Origin: Synaphobranchus kaupii
Lineage: Eukaryota; Chordata; Actinopteri; Anguilliformes; Synaphobranchidae
Assembly: GCA_029718625.1 (NCBI GenBank)
Contig: CM056389.1
Location: 20,679,381 to 20,743,380, forward strand
Length of the DNA stretch: 64,000 nucleotides
Reading direction: 5' to 3'
The position numbers and the translations under genes were made by a program. Every line of letters begins with the position of its first letter. Position 1 is the stretch's first letter. The notes under the pieces are model-generated. The model did no database searches and was not told where the DNA came from. It was given only the letters and a program-made list of their open reading frames with translations. This document shows, piece by piece, positions 33,210 through 45,500 of the stretch.

Positions 33210-34754
33210 TTAACTAGATTTCTTCCAAAGATGTATCCTGACGTGACCAGTAAAAACATTTTGAGATGGCGCTACCTTGATACTCAGAGGGAGACTATTC
33301 CATAATAATACACCTGTATAATAAAAAGAGCTTCGAGCAGCAGTGCTATTCAATCTAGCCACTGTGCAAGAGCATACACTAGCTCTTGTATTATACTCAT
33401 GCTGGGAGTGCACCATCCCAACATGACTACTCAGGTAAACTGGGGCAGTCCCATTTATAACCCTGAACATAAGGTTCAACTTAAGCTGTTCAACGCGCTG
33501 CTCTACTGGGAACATATTGACTGCTCTGAATTCATGTTCCCCAATATGAGTTCTGAAGGGAGCATTCAGTATGTAACGGATTATGTTATTTTGCATTACC
33601 TGTAACTTATATTTTAGCTTGGCTGACAAACCACTATACCAGGCTGAACAGGCGTAGTAAAAATGACACTGTATCACAAGCAACTTTTTAATTTTGGTGT
33701 CAAACTCCCTAGTTTTACGGTACAGGAACTTTATTTTGTCTGCACTCTTTGAGAGAACCCTTTCCGCAATTAAGTCTCCCGAAAGAGATTGGTCCAGTGT
33801 TATTTCAAGATAAATAACACTTGATCTGGACTCAATGACATATCCTGCACAAGTTATTTTGATCTTATTGACTTTGTTTAGCCTTTGTTTTGACCCAAAT
33901 AAAATAGATTCGGTTTTTCTGAGGTGTAATGACAATTTATTGTCAATTAACCACTCACTTACCAATTCAAGTTCCTTGCTCAAAGCTTCCTCTATCCTCT
34001 TAGTGTCCTTTCCTGACACCATCAGAGCTGAATCATCTGCATACAGCAAAAGTTTGCACCCCACAGCTGCCGACATGTCATTAACATAAATTAAAAACAG
34101 TAATGGCCCCAGAATGGACCCCTGTGGCACCCCACATGACACCTCCATGGCCCCTGAGAGGGTCCCCTCAACATCACAAACCTGAGATCTGTCAGTCTAA
34201 TATGATTCAAACCATTTGACTGACATCTGATTTAGACCCAGACACCTCAGCTTTGATAAAAGAATTTAATGGTCCACAGTGTCAAAAGCCTTCTGTAAAT
34301 CCAACATGACCATCCCTGTATAGTTACCTTTCTCTCTCTCAAGTTTGATAGTCAAATGTGTATAATGCAAGTATCTGTAGAAAAAGAAGTTCTAAAACCC
34401 GACTGATATTCAAATAATAAATTATGCCGATTAAGGTAATCATGAAGTTGATAAAAAATTTTTTTCAATAATCTTTGATGTTATGTTGAGGATCGACACT
34501 GGTCTATAGTTTCCCACCTCTGCCAGACTGTTCTTTTTGTGGAGTGGGACAACTCTAGCCTGCTTTAGATCTCTTGGGAAAGTTCCATATTTGATTGATA
34601 CATTTACTATATGAGTAATCAGACTGCCTGTAACCTCAGCACTATCTTTTAAAAACCTGGCAGAAATCCCGTCCAACCCAGTTGCCTTATTGGCACTCAG
34701 TGAAGACAATATTTCCATCACCTTTTTCTCTGATACATAACCCAAATTAAACAT
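33210..34754 (-). pseudogene. LINE reverse transcriptase region, broken
   Basis: Pieces in order on the minus strand: NKATGLDGISARFLKDSAEV and VVPLHKKNSLAEVGNYRPVS (RT blocks 1-2, 34754-34440); KAFDTVDH in a stop-containing stretch (34440-34150, a TAA after VDH and a TAG after WFESY); CGVPQGSILGPLLFLIYVND; LLLYADDSALMV (catalytic YADD); then the C-terminal HEYNTRAS and LLWNSLPLSIK block, ending at 33210. The 34148-33210 part is one open frame. The stops and the frame change near 34445 mean the copy is inactive. Confidence 0.87.
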
Positions 34755-34764
34755 GTCATCAACT

Positions 34765-35811
34765 TAGTAGTGTAACGATTCATGCGATGCATCGATGAAT
34801 CGATTGTCAGTCCTACCGATTCAACTAAATCGATCTGCTAAAATAAATAAATAGAATGAATCGCTTTGGCTTCACCAATAATCTATATAAATGCTTTAAA
34901 TCTAATGAATCGCGATTCTTAATTATGATTATTGTTTTAAGACTTAGTTTACACATTTTTTTGTGAAATGCAGCTCGGTAATCCGTAACTCTGTCATCAG
35001 CTACAGTGTTTCCCCTAGATTTTTTTTCAGGCCGGGCGGTGAAAGTGCGCCATTTTGCGTAGAGGCGGAAACTATAATTTAATTAGGCCTAACGGGAAAC
35101 CGAAGCTGTTTTGGCAAGGGTTTTTCCAGATGCTATTTTGATCATTCCCGCATTCTGCGGTAAGGGAAATATTGCAGCTACATAAAAAAAAATAAAAAAA
35201 GATTATATATTTAAAAAAAAAAAGAATAATATAAATTATTTATTTTTTTCATTAAAATTATTTATTTTCCCTCTTGTCCTGCCCGGCCAAGATAATGGTA
35301 GGGGAAACACTGAGCTAGTCAGCCTGCAAGGAAGTACCGCCAAGAGTTTTTTTCCCCCTCACCCTCTACTGGTGCATTTCACCCACTCACTCTCACCCAC
35401 CCACCCTCTCACTCACTCTCACCCACCCTCTCACTCACTCACTGACTCTTAACTCACTCACTCACCCACCCTCTCCCCTGCCAGCATGTAGCCTATTGAA
35501 AAATGTTCAAAATAACTGAGCCATGTTTAATTACATTTTTGTATTCAGCATAAAATATTATGCAGGACTACTTTTTTTAATAGAATAAATATGTTTAATA
35601 AGTAATTCTGTTGTCTGTTTATTTTTTCACCTTTCAGAAGAATACAGATAGTCTCACTCGCATTATTGCATGTTTATTTCATGGATATAGAATTTTGGTT
35701 AAAAGTTACTGAATCGAATCGTTCCAAAAAAAAAAAAAGTGTCCTTGAATCGAATCGCCAACTACTGAATCGTTAATCGAATCGAAGTGAAGCCAAAGAT
35801 TCACACCCCTA
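34765..35811. mobile_element. hAT element inside the LINE, perfect 8-bp TSD
   Basis: Flanked by CATCAACT at 34757-34764 and 35812-35819. Ends TAGTAGTGTAACGATTC and (inverted) TAGGGGTGTGAATC are partial inverted repeats of the TAGGGGTGTAACG hAT type. Subterminal ATCGATGAATCGATTG and AATCGAATCG repeats. No transposase. Confidence 0.88.
35004..35312. mobile_element. Nested CAGTGTTTCCC element
   Basis: Perfect terminal inverted repeats CAGTGTTTCCCCTA and TAGGGGAAACACTG, with GGCCGGGCGG near the left end and CCCGGCCAAG near the right. AGCTA flanks both sides; no full octamer duplication. Lies within the hAT element at 34765-35811. Confidence 0.8.
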
Positions 35812-36163
35812 CATCAACTATACCTTTACTACGATAAAAACCTTTGAGAAAAAATAGACCATATTTTCCTGTGCCAGCTGGAAGCTTAGAAACAAGAGAT
35901 GCAGCGATAGTAGTAAAAAATAAGTTAAAATACCCAGCAATCTTCATTTTATCAAAGCACAGGACTTTGTCAATGTTCAGGCCAATATTACAAGATTTGA
36001 TCTTACATTTGCTTGAAGATCCAAGGTCTTTTAAGACTTTCCAGAGATTTTTTGGCTGGTGTGCATTTTCCTTTACAGCATCAATGTAAAATTGTGACTT
36101 GGCTTTCTGAATCTTGTATCTAGCCTGATTTCTGCACCTTATGCCTCATGGTCTATCTGGAGT

Positions 36164-37733
36164 TTAGATTTTTTTTAATTCACCAGATGCCTGTCTCTCT
36201 GTAATCAAATCTAGGATCTCAGAAGTGATCCATTTCCCACTCCTATATCCAACTCTGACCTCCTTGATTGGTGCCACTATTTCAAGTACACACAAGAATT
36301 TCCCTTTAAAAAGATCCCATGCTTTATCAGCATCATCCTGTTTCAAAAGATCAGACCAATTCATCTCATTTAACTGTCGTACAAATAACTCCTTTGAGTA
36401 TTGTCTCATTGATCTGATTCTGACTGAATTTTGCTTTCCTAGATTGACTTTTGATTTGGTAACCTTACGAGTACAATAAATTATTTTGTGGTCACTAATC
36501 TCAATATCTAAAACACCTGACTGACATGTTTTTGCACCGTCTGATACCAATATCAAATCCAGGATTGACTCGCTATCAAAACACACACCCTTGTTGGTTC
36601 TGTTATAAGCTGTTGGAGGCCCAATAATCTATTAAAATTGTGCAGAGTCCACCAGTCCTTTTTTCTTTGAAGAAGACTGTACATTTGTATTAAAATCACC
36701 AAGAATAATAGATTCAAATTTCATGAAATTTTTACATTCGTTGCAAGCCAATTCTAATAGTTCGTAAAAATTATTCTGTTTAGGGGGTCTGTAACAAACA
36801 GCGACAAGGAATGGTCGTGTTTTAGGGAGCAATATCTCGGCCCAAATAGTTTCTAGTCCTGTTATGTGAATATCGGGGCGTGGTTTAAAAAAGATGTCAC
36901 TTCTAATAAACACAGACCCCACCTCCATTTCGATTTCGATCCCATCGACGTATGACGTAACCCGGAAGATCAATCTCACTATCCAGCACATCTAGCCAGG
37001 TTTCCGACACAGCTACCACAGCAGCTTTGGTACGAACTGCAATTTGGTGTAGCTCATCCATCTTGGGAATCAGGCTTCGAGCATTTACATGAATGAGATG
37101 AAAACCCCTCCTGCGGAAAACAGTGAACTGGTCGGGGACCGGTTTAACAGGTATTTCATCCTCAACGTGACTCTTCCCCATGCTGGAATCCAAGCACTCC
37201 ATGTTAACCATCTCTCTCAGGCCGCATCCGTTGCAGATAAATGGCATGTATCCTCCTTCCTTTACTGCCCTATTATATGTTGAAACATTGATGTATCCAC
37301 ATTTAATGTGAATAAAAAAGTCACAAATGTCGCATGCAACTGTTTTTTTTTTTTTTTTTCTTACGGTCTTTTCGCATGTTGGACAAATGAGTGATTTTGT
37401 GGTATTGCAGGGTCCTGGGCAGGGGTGAACATCCCTGCATAAAGGCAAAATCAAAGTTATGATCAATTTGTTTGTAGTCACCACCACTGCAGATGTCTGT
37501 AGACATTTTTGCTTGGGCCTACTTAGGTTCTGTTGTTGCAGGTAGGGTGATATCAAACTGCTATATAATTGTCCTTGTCCAAAAGTTACATTCATGGCAG
37601 GCAAAACGCCTTTCTTTGAAAAGACACCAGCAGTCTTTTCCTCTCCAAGCCTTGAGCAGTCCGTGCCATTTACAAATCTCCACATGTGCACACCACAAAG
37701 GAGTAGTAAAACTCTAAAAATGATTAAAGCCAT
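36164..37733 (-). pseudogene. LINE N-terminal zinc-finger and APE endonuclease region
   Basis: The first frame (37733-36903, 276 codons) has a hydrophobic start, a DVHPCPGP motif (residues 101-108) and a PHD-like Cys/His finger (CPTC..CDIC..FIHIKCGY..FICNGCG, about residues 116-171). It then enters the APE endonuclease with IHVNARSLIPKMDEL and AVSETWLD. The next frame (36991-36632) continues AVCYRPPKQNNFYELL and IILGDFN, and the third (36586-36164) carries LDLILVSD and ISDHKIIYC, the SDH active-site block. Frame changes near 36930 and 36610 break the ORF. Confidence 0.85.
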
Positions 37734-37789
37734 ATTTGTTTTTACCGATCCAGCTCAAAGATCCAGCCTTACTTTCTGCCCAAAAATGA

Positions 37790-38215
37790 ACTTTGTACTT
37801 TTAGCCAGTAGTATATCGATGAGCAGCTTCCCTCCGGTCCGCGTCTCGCCGGAACGTTCCAAGTAGCCGGAACGTTCCTGAAGGCCACGGACTGTGCCCA
37901 GAGCACAGTCTCCGAGGACTGCCTCTTTTTGAGACTGTGCAGGGCTGCGGCTGATTGCTGTACCAATTGGTACAGCTCGCGATCACTCTCTGCCCCTCTC
38001 ATCCTCTTCTCCCGAGGAGGATCAGAAGCCTTGTCTGGGGCAGGGGGTGATCGGGAGCTCTCTCCTGTCACTTCCTCCGGAGAAGGGAAGGTTGGAGCAG
38101 GGACAATCGGCGCGCTGTCCTCTACGTAGTTTGACTGTATTCCTACAAAGAAATGTATTTTTATTTTTTTATTATAAGGCTCAGTGGCGTCCATATCCAT
38201 AACAATGCAGTCCAA
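37790..38215 (-). pseudogene. Second Harbinger MADF gene, 3' exon
   Basis: The minus frame reads a Pro/Ser/Glu-rich linker (IVPAPTFPSPEEVTGESSRS), a basic REKRMRGAESDRELYQLVQQ segment and SSETVLWAQSVAFRN, a helical C-terminal stretch that may be a degenerate BESS-like motif. It follows the MADF half at 38270-38430 on the same strand. Its end is uncertain: the frame runs toward the LINE 5' end. Recognition of the C-terminal motif is weak. Confidence 0.55.
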
Positions 38216-38269
38216 TACTATTTTGTAAGAAATAAACCATGATGGGCTCTACAGGCAATATGCCAATAT

Positions 38270-38430
38270 TATATTGTCATTTGATTTTTTTTTTACTAAC
38301 ATGCTGCTCTTCATATAGGGGTCCATGAAGGCCATCAGCGCAAAATATGGCCATTTGTTCATTGGAACAGTCGCTGCTGACCCGCTCCGCCTGACAGACT
38401 CCCTCTTAATTCTCCCATAGACAGCCACGG
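38270..38430 (-). pseudogene. Second Harbinger MADF gene, middle exon
   Basis: The minus frame reads RIKRESVRRSGSAATVP and KWPYFALMAFMDPYMKSSM, the second half of a MADF domain (R..SG.....KWPYF..M.FMDP). The WKxLRDRY part usually before it is missing, and no acceptor in the right phase is obvious. The first half of the domain lies 9.6 kb away at 47996-48140, beyond the retroviral insertion. Confidence 0.7.
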
Positions 38431-38472
38431 TGGCCACCAATAAGGTAAAAGCGAATGTTCTTCATGCTAGTT

Positions 38473-40784
38473 TAACGGGTTGTGTGACTTGTTCCGGGTG
38501 CCACCCTGGCAGTGGACTGCCGAGTAAGTCTCTCCAAATTAAGAACCAAAAAAGTAAATAACTGAGACTGAGCTTGTGATTTTTGAAAAGAATGCATGTG
38601 TGATGTGTGTGATTGGGCCTCGAGGGAACTTGTACATATGACAAAAATCTCCTTAGTGGAGTCACGTGAAAAGTCCTGCAGAAAGGGCCTCAGCGGAGCG
38701 GAAAGGTGCCCGCAGAGAGCCGGGGAGTCAGGCAAATAAAATCCTGTATAATAATGGATTTCTCTGTATGTTGTATAGACAATAGAAAAAAGAGCCTAAT
38801 TAACAGACAATAGTCGTGTATAATTATAGGTTTTCTATATGTTGAAAGGCTAGTAGAGAAAAGACCGAATTAACAGGTCACTCAAGAAGTGAGTGTTGGA
38901 ACGAATGAAGTAAGATTGAGAGACAGAGTGAAAGTCTCTGTTACAGGTGGAGAGGGGGTGTGAAGCGCTCCTGTTAAGTCTCCATTTAAAAAAGTGTGAA
39001 CGAGAGTGAGTTTGGGAGAGTCCTGCACGGTGTAATTTGATTGGGCGTTGTTTGAGAGACATTCAACAATCGAGCCGCTGATTGGGCTCTCTAGTACGAG
39101 AAGCTGTGTGTGTGGCTGTTTGATTCTGGTTTGCCTGCGTTGAGTGTGTTCTTGTGTGTATGGGAGCTTGAAGTTTATAGAGTGAGTGAGTGTGTGAGAG
39201 AAATCTGCCAGAAGGACAGATTGGTGTAATAGGGTTATAAACCGTATACCTAGACGGAATAATAGTGGAATAGTAGTCAATAATAAAGTGTAATTAAGCA
39301 TACTCACAAAATAGAAAAATATTTAATAAGCTTTTTAAAGGTACCTTTTAATGCTGTGTGTTAATAAATGTATAAAAATATGTGAAAGATTCAGCTTTTT
39401 TCTATGAAGCATTAGGGAAGATACGCTAAGAGATATAATCCCCTTAAGAGATTGGGGGTTAGTTTTGAAGTTGGCTTGGCTGTGTTGTGCATTATCTCAC
39501 TGATTATTGTTGTATCAATCCTTTTATTAGTCCCATAATCATTGTTGTGTTTCGAGACGTTTGTTGGAAAATATAGGGTTGTGGAAATTGATCAGTTGTG
39601 ATAAAGCATATGCAAAGTATATGACTTGGTATATTGTGGTTGGAATTTAGTTGACATTGCAGAAAATACTTGTAATATTGAGTGAAGAGGTGTGGAACGT
39701 GTATAAATACTCAGAGGTAAAATAGGGAGTAGAAAGACGGTTCGACCAAATACCCACAGAATAGGAGGAAACAAGAGATCTAGAGTTGTAGAAAATAAAA
39801 CTTTAGTAATAATAGGTAAATAAACGGATTGACCTAAAAAAGAATCAGTTATTAAAGTATAAAACGGTATTTGGCATTGTGATAACCAATATTTAATTGC
39901 TGTTTTCTATAGAAAAATTAAAACTCCACAAATCATAAAAATAAATAAAAGGGTGACTAAAACGGGAGGTTGTGTATAAACTGCAGCAATGAATTCTACG
40001 GCAGTAGAAGTGTTGAGTGCCAAAAACCCATTAGGCAGGGGATTAGGCCCCCCGAACCTAGTGGGTAACAGGCGGCGGCGGAATTGCAAAGTTCCGAGGG
40101 CACGTTAAAAACGTTGTATAGTGCAGGGGAGAAGACTGAAGGCCCCCGTGTCTGATGAAGTATGAATTGACATACTGCCGTGGTACCGTCTAGTCGGCGT
40201 AGTTGTCGCATGTAAGTATGCAGGCACTGCGTGGTACGTGGATGACAGTCCACACCTAGCAGAGGGGCGTAAGAGACGACCTCTGTGAACAGGCAAGGCT
40301 GGTGAAAACGGTCAAAGTTTCTATACCCATAGCAAGGTGGGATAGGGATCAGACCGTCGGTTCCCAACCGGGTGGCTGGTTACCACTACGGGGCTCGGTG
40401 TTTAGACGCTGGGCTGGGGATCGCTATCGACTGGGTCACCGGCCGGTCGGGTCGCAGAGAGCAGTAAGACCATGAGTGCCGTCCCTGTAGTGGAGCACAT
40501 GGCCGCCGCGCTCGGCTCAATGTACAGTCAGGCCACTGTAAGCTGAAACCGAATGCGTTAGTAAGCGAGCAGTGCTTTCTGTGATCAGGGTTTCTGAAAA
40601 GGGGACGCCTGGGAAGCAGAGAGACTGAGGGTCCTTCACTCAGAGGAGTCGGGGGGAAGGAACTCAGCGGAAAGGGATCCAGCCTGGGGCTGCGCCCGAG
40701 AGAGAGGGAGGCTCGAAGGATCAAAGTGTAAATAAAGAGGAAATAAAGAAAATCTCTCAGAAATGGGAGAAGCGAACTAAAAAT
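38473..40784 (+). other. Retroviral 5' region and leader, unresolved LTR
   Basis: About 2.3 kb before gag. Features seen: AATAAA at about 38733, TATAAA-like sites at about 39230 and 39703, and a GC-rich stretch with short inverted repeats (40040-40700). I tested several TGG-starting 18-mers, including TGGTTACCACTACGGGGC at about 40377, against common tRNA 3' ends and none fitted well, so the primer-binding site is not called. Confidence 0.45.
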
Positions 40785-42552
40785 ATGAATACATATTGGC
40801 CGAAGGAAGGGACTTTCGATTTAAATCTGTGCGAAGAAATGGAAATATTAATAAAAAATCATAAAGTTAAGCAAAAGGGAAAAAAGAGACAGGAAAAAAG
40901 AGAGAGAGAGAAAGAAATATTAAAACTGTTTAAAAAAGAAGGAGAGGAATACTTAAAAAATCTGAGAAAAGCGAGAAAAATCTCAGCAAAGCAAAGTACA
41001 AATGTGATTGAAACGCCTCCGCCATATGGGCAATATCCAGTAGTTTCGGGCATCCTGCAGTTAGAGGGAGAGTTTGATATAGGAGAGGGGGGGGGAAAAC
41101 TCTGGAGAACTCCTGGGGCCAGCATAGGAGAAAAAGGCAGGAGAGCAGACCCCAGGGAGTCTCTGGGGGATTCCTCTCAGAGCAGACAGAAAGGATTAAG
41201 TAAATTAAATTGTTACAGGGATTTGCAGGAAGCAATGGAAGAGTTACAAGGAAATGATGCATGCAGTACCCCCAGAGAGCGTGCACGCTCTCTGGAGGGA
41301 CAGAGGTGTGATCTTCCCCTGTCCTATGTTGAACAGGAAAAAATACCTGATTTGGATAATTGGAGTGAGGAAGAGATTGAGGAAGGTAAGGCAAACAGGA
41401 CAATAAGTGAAAAGGAGTTAAGAGATAGACGGAAAATAAAGAAACCAGCTAAATATAGCCAGTGCCCCATCCTGATAAAAGGAACAACAGGGCATTACGT
41501 GCCGTGGGGATCACAAGATATGCTGGGCTTAGTAGAGCGCCTCCCAGACATACATGAGGGGGCAGGAAAGTGGATAAGGGCTCTAGAGGAGGAGACAATG
41601 GGGAAATTATTGGCGGTGGGGGACCTTAAGGCTCTGTTGGCGAGGTTGCTAGGGATGGCTCGAATGGAGGAAGTGCTGATGAAAAGTGGGCTACAGGCAG
41701 CGGTAAACACCCCGTACCTTGACGGTGCCAGCTTTGATCAATTCCGTCCCGCGATGTGGCGAACTTTGAGAGAGGATTACCCTACCAAGATTGACCCTAA
41801 ATCACTTAAAGGGGAAGAGGTGGGAGACACCGTAAATCCAGCCAACTATCTGCATAGACAGTTAAAACGCTGGAAGTTGGAAACTGGGCGGAATCCTGAG
41901 GGAGATGAACTGATGACAACCCTCTTCCGGACTTCCATAGTGGAAGCGATGCCCCCCGCCGGTGAGAAGCAGGCTGGAGGATGTAGTTGGGCTAAACTCT
42001 AAAACGCACAGAGAGTTTTGTGATCATGTGATACATGCAGTAGAAAAATATCGTAAAGATGAGCAGAAGCTTAAAGACCAAGAGAAAGAGACACAGCGGA
42101 AGTTGGCACAGCTCCAGCTGGGAGAACTGACAAAAAAGAAAAAGGTCCAGGCAGTGGTACAAGCCGAAGTGCCAGAGCCCGGCCCAGAAGCCGTAGTCTC
42201 TTCTGGAGGTCCATCGCGGCTGCCTATGCCTCAGGGCCAAGAGCAACCCACTATACCAATAATAAATGTGTATGCACAGCCCCAACAGTGGAAAAATAAA
42301 ATACCAAATAATAGACAAAATCAAAATCAAATACGGAGAGGGCCTGGGGGTCCGCAGAGACCCCAAGGGCCACCCGGAATATGTTGGGGATGTAATCAGC
42401 CAGGCCATATTAAGCGTGATTGTCCCACAAATCCTTGGCCGCTGAAACAGCAGCCGGGAAATGATAATAGAAGAAATTGGCAACAATCCCAGGGATCCCA
42501 GGGACAGCAAGGCCCTGTGAATCCGTGGGGTGGGCCTAATCAAGGTTACTAG
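40785..42552 (+). pseudogene. gag: Retroviral gag, one frame break
   Basis: Gag polyprotein, the virion structural protein. The first frame (40785-42002) begins MNTYWPKEG, is Lys/Glu-rich at residues 25-75, and has a PPPY late-domain motif near residue 84. A capsid region of gamma-retroviral p30 type follows (PWGSQDMLGLVERLP, GAGKWIRALEEET, then LHRQLKRW). Near 41955-41965 the coding frame shifts by one base: the conserved capsid C-terminus and nucleocapsid continue in the frame that runs to 42552. That part is Lys/Glu-rich, then has one CCHC finger CWGCNQPGHIKRDC and a Gly/Gln-rich tail, ending at TAG 42550-42552. One zinc finger and p30 type favour a gamma/epsilon relative. Confidence 0.85.
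42550..42552 (+). other. Gag-pol UAG codon, in-frame with pol
   Basis: The gag nucleocapsid frame stops at TAG, and the next 13 codons are open and lead straight into pol in the same frame. Gammaretroviruses make Gag-Pol by suppression of a UAG at this place, followed by a short spacer and a pseudoknot. Here UAG is followed by GGGGTGCCC. A pseudoknot was not established. Confidence 0.7.
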
Positions 42553-42591
42553 GGGTGCCCAGAGAATCCTAAAGGGGAGGGTCAGCTTCCA

Positions 42592-45500
42592 ATGTTAACT
42601 GTAGAAGCTGATCAAGAACCTATGCTGCAGGTTCAAATAGAAGACAGAGACATACCAATGATGATAGATACTGGAGCTACTTACACCTGTGTCAGCTCAG
42701 ATTATGCCTCTCACCTCCCCCTGTCAGGTAAATACGCGAAGACAGTAGGATTCTCGGGACACATGCAGCTGAGCGCACTGACTGCTCCAGTTCGTTTAAC
42801 CGTTAAAGGAAATTCTATCAAATTGCCAATATTAGTTTCAGAACACACCCCAGTTAATCTATTAGGAAGAGATGCATTATGTAAATTAGGAATTAAAATT
42901 TGGTGTTCTCCTCAAGGAATATACATGGATCAAATAGGAATAAACATGCAAATGGCAGTATCAGGAGAATGTGCAAATGTATACTGGGTAGGAAAGTTGG
43001 GAGGTGAAGTGGGAGAGTCTGTAGCTAAATGGGAAAAGTACATTAAAGCACAGATACCTGAGGCACGAGAACCTGAATTGGAATATCATTGTACTATGAT
43101 ATATGACCCAACATGTGACCCGGAATTAGAGAAAAAATGCCAGGAACAAACTAGGGGAGTAAGTGTTCCCATAACATCTCAGTGCATAATAATAGGAGAA
43201 CAGGGGGCAGCCCTGAAGGTAGAAAAAACAGAGTTTGTGACAAAATGGCACAATGTGCCGAATTCAGCTTCACATATAGCACTGTTAGTAAATAGGGGTG
43301 CAGAAGCAAAAGATCTTGGACCAATGGTAAAACAAGCAAATGAAATAGAATGGATTAAAACAGATAACCCATTGATCTATTTTTCACAAGACAAATCTTT
43401 CACTAAAATTCTATGTACAACAGTAACAACAGGAGTTCCTCAGGAGGTAGAGATCATGACGCGCCGGCAGATGCAGGGAAGTGAAATACAAACTGAGGAA
43501 AATCAGTTAAAACAGGAAATGGAGGGCAAAGTCCCTGAAAAGATATGGTCAAAACATGACACAGATGTGGGATTAGTGCAATCAGCAAGTCCCATATACA
43601 TAAATACAAAAAATGGAGTAAAATTACCGTGGAAAGCACAATACCCCCTAAAACCTGCAGCTGAGGAAGGCATTAGTAAAACAATTGAAGGATTAATAAA
43701 GGCAGGAGTAATAGTAGAAACTCAAAGCTGCTGTAACACACCTCTGTTACCCGTTCTCAAAGCAGATCAATCAAAATGGCGATTAGTGCATGACTTAAGA
43801 GCTGTAAATGAAATAGTGCAGGATTGGCCTGCTGTGGTTCCAAATCCTCACACACTGTTGACAAATGTTCCTCCTGAAGCCAAGTATTTTACGGTCATTG
43901 ATTTGTGCTCAGCCTTCTTTAGTGTTCCTCTGGCTGAAGAGTGTAGATATTTGTTTGCATTCACATACCGAGGAAAACAGTATACGTACACTCGTATGCC
44001 ACAAGGGTTTAAACACTCACCACACGTGTTTAATCAGGTGTTAAAAATGGATTTGGAAGACTTAAGAATTGATAGTGCATTAATCCAATATGTTGATGAT
44101 ATATTAATATGTTCATCCACGTTGGAACAGTGCCATGAGGATTCAATTAAAGTTCTCCAAAAGTTGGAGAAGGGGGGGCACAAAGTGTCAAAAACAAAGC
44201 TGCAGTATTGCCAACCACAGGTAGAATACCTAGGGAGGATAATTGCACAAGGGACTAAATCAATAGCACCAGAACAGTTGGAAGGCATTAGTAAGGCCCC
44301 AATGCCTCAAACAGTAGGACAAATGATGACATTTCTAGGAATGACAGGATTCAGCTCGGACTGGATACCTGATTATGCGTTAAAAACAGCTCCATTAAGA
44401 GAAATTATGAAAACAGCAGGACAACAGAGCTTAAAGGCGCAGCTAGTGTGGACTGTGGATGCATTAGAGGCGTTTGAAATGATGAAACAGGAAATGCAGT
44501 CGGCACCTGCATTAGCAGCCCCAGATTACACAAAACCATTTCTCTTGTACGTAGCAAATCGTAGTAATGGCTATGCCTCGGCTGTACTTATGCAAGAAAC
44601 GTGTAGTGGACGGCGCAAACAACCTTTAGCATACTACAGCACTAAATTGGATAATGTGGCACAGGGGTATCCCCCATGTTATCAGGGAGTGGCTGCTCTA
44701 CACTATGCGTATGAAAAAGCAGCCACCATTACAATGGGTTACCCAGTAACAATATACACGCATCACAAAATTGTGGAACTGATAGAGCAGGGCAGATTTG
44801 TTCTTACTCAAGCTAGAACTCTGGTATTTTCATCACTGTTGAATTACCCTGATGTAACCATTCAGCGCTGTGCTACTGTGAATCCGGCAGACGTGGTGCC
44901 GTTAGACTTTGAAGGAAAGCCGCGTGAGTGCGTGGCTGACTCGTTAGCATTTACCAGACTCAGACCAGATTTGGAGTCAGTACCTCTGGTGAATGCTGAG
45001 GAGTCATTCTTTGTGGATGGCTCATGCTACAGGGATCATGTGGGAAATCATGCGGGATTTGCAGTGGTACAGCAACAGGGGGACGAGTTCAGGGAGGTAA
45101 AATTAGAGCAATGTCCTCAGCCCTGTTCTGCTCAGTTGGCAGAACTTAAAGCATTGACTGCGGCATGTGAAATGGGAAAGGGGAAAGCTGTAAATATATA
45201 CACTGATTCGGCATATGCACACGGAGTATGTCATTTGTTTGGGGCAGTGTGGAAACAAAGAGGTTTTAAAAAGAGTGATGGCACGCCCATTCAACATTTT
45301 GAACAAATTTTAAAACTTATCACGGCTATGATGCAGCCAACAAAATTAGCCATAATAAAGTGTCAAGCGCACAAAAAAGGCAATGATTTTGTGATAAAAG
45401 GCAACAATGCCGCAGATGAGGCAGCAAAAAAGGCCTCAAACTGCACAACCGCGGTATTAGCACCAATGATTTTGATAGAACCATTACCTCAGCCTGATGA

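Larger units (their letters stand above)
32841..37761 (-). mobile_element. Non-LTR retrotransposon, jockey-superfamily type
   Basis: Minus-strand LINE, nearly full length, with a PHD-like/APE endonuclease part (37733-36164) and an RT part (34754-33210). It ends in AATAAAATCAATCAATCAATC, a short-repeat tail. TCCAGCC occurs at 32834-32840 and 37762-37768 and fits a 7-bp target duplication, which would place the 5' end near 37761. It inserted into the Harbinger remains and was later split by a hAT element. Frames are broken in several places. Confidence 0.85.

Noticed and set aside
40377..40394. TGGTTACCACTACGGGGC as a retroviral primer-binding site
   Set aside because: Its complement does not fit any common tRNA 3' end that I know, and no LTR end directly precedes it.
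40859..42543. Minus-strand frames across gag
   Set aside because: Shadows of the A-rich gag coding strand; the + strand has the capsid and CCHC motifs.
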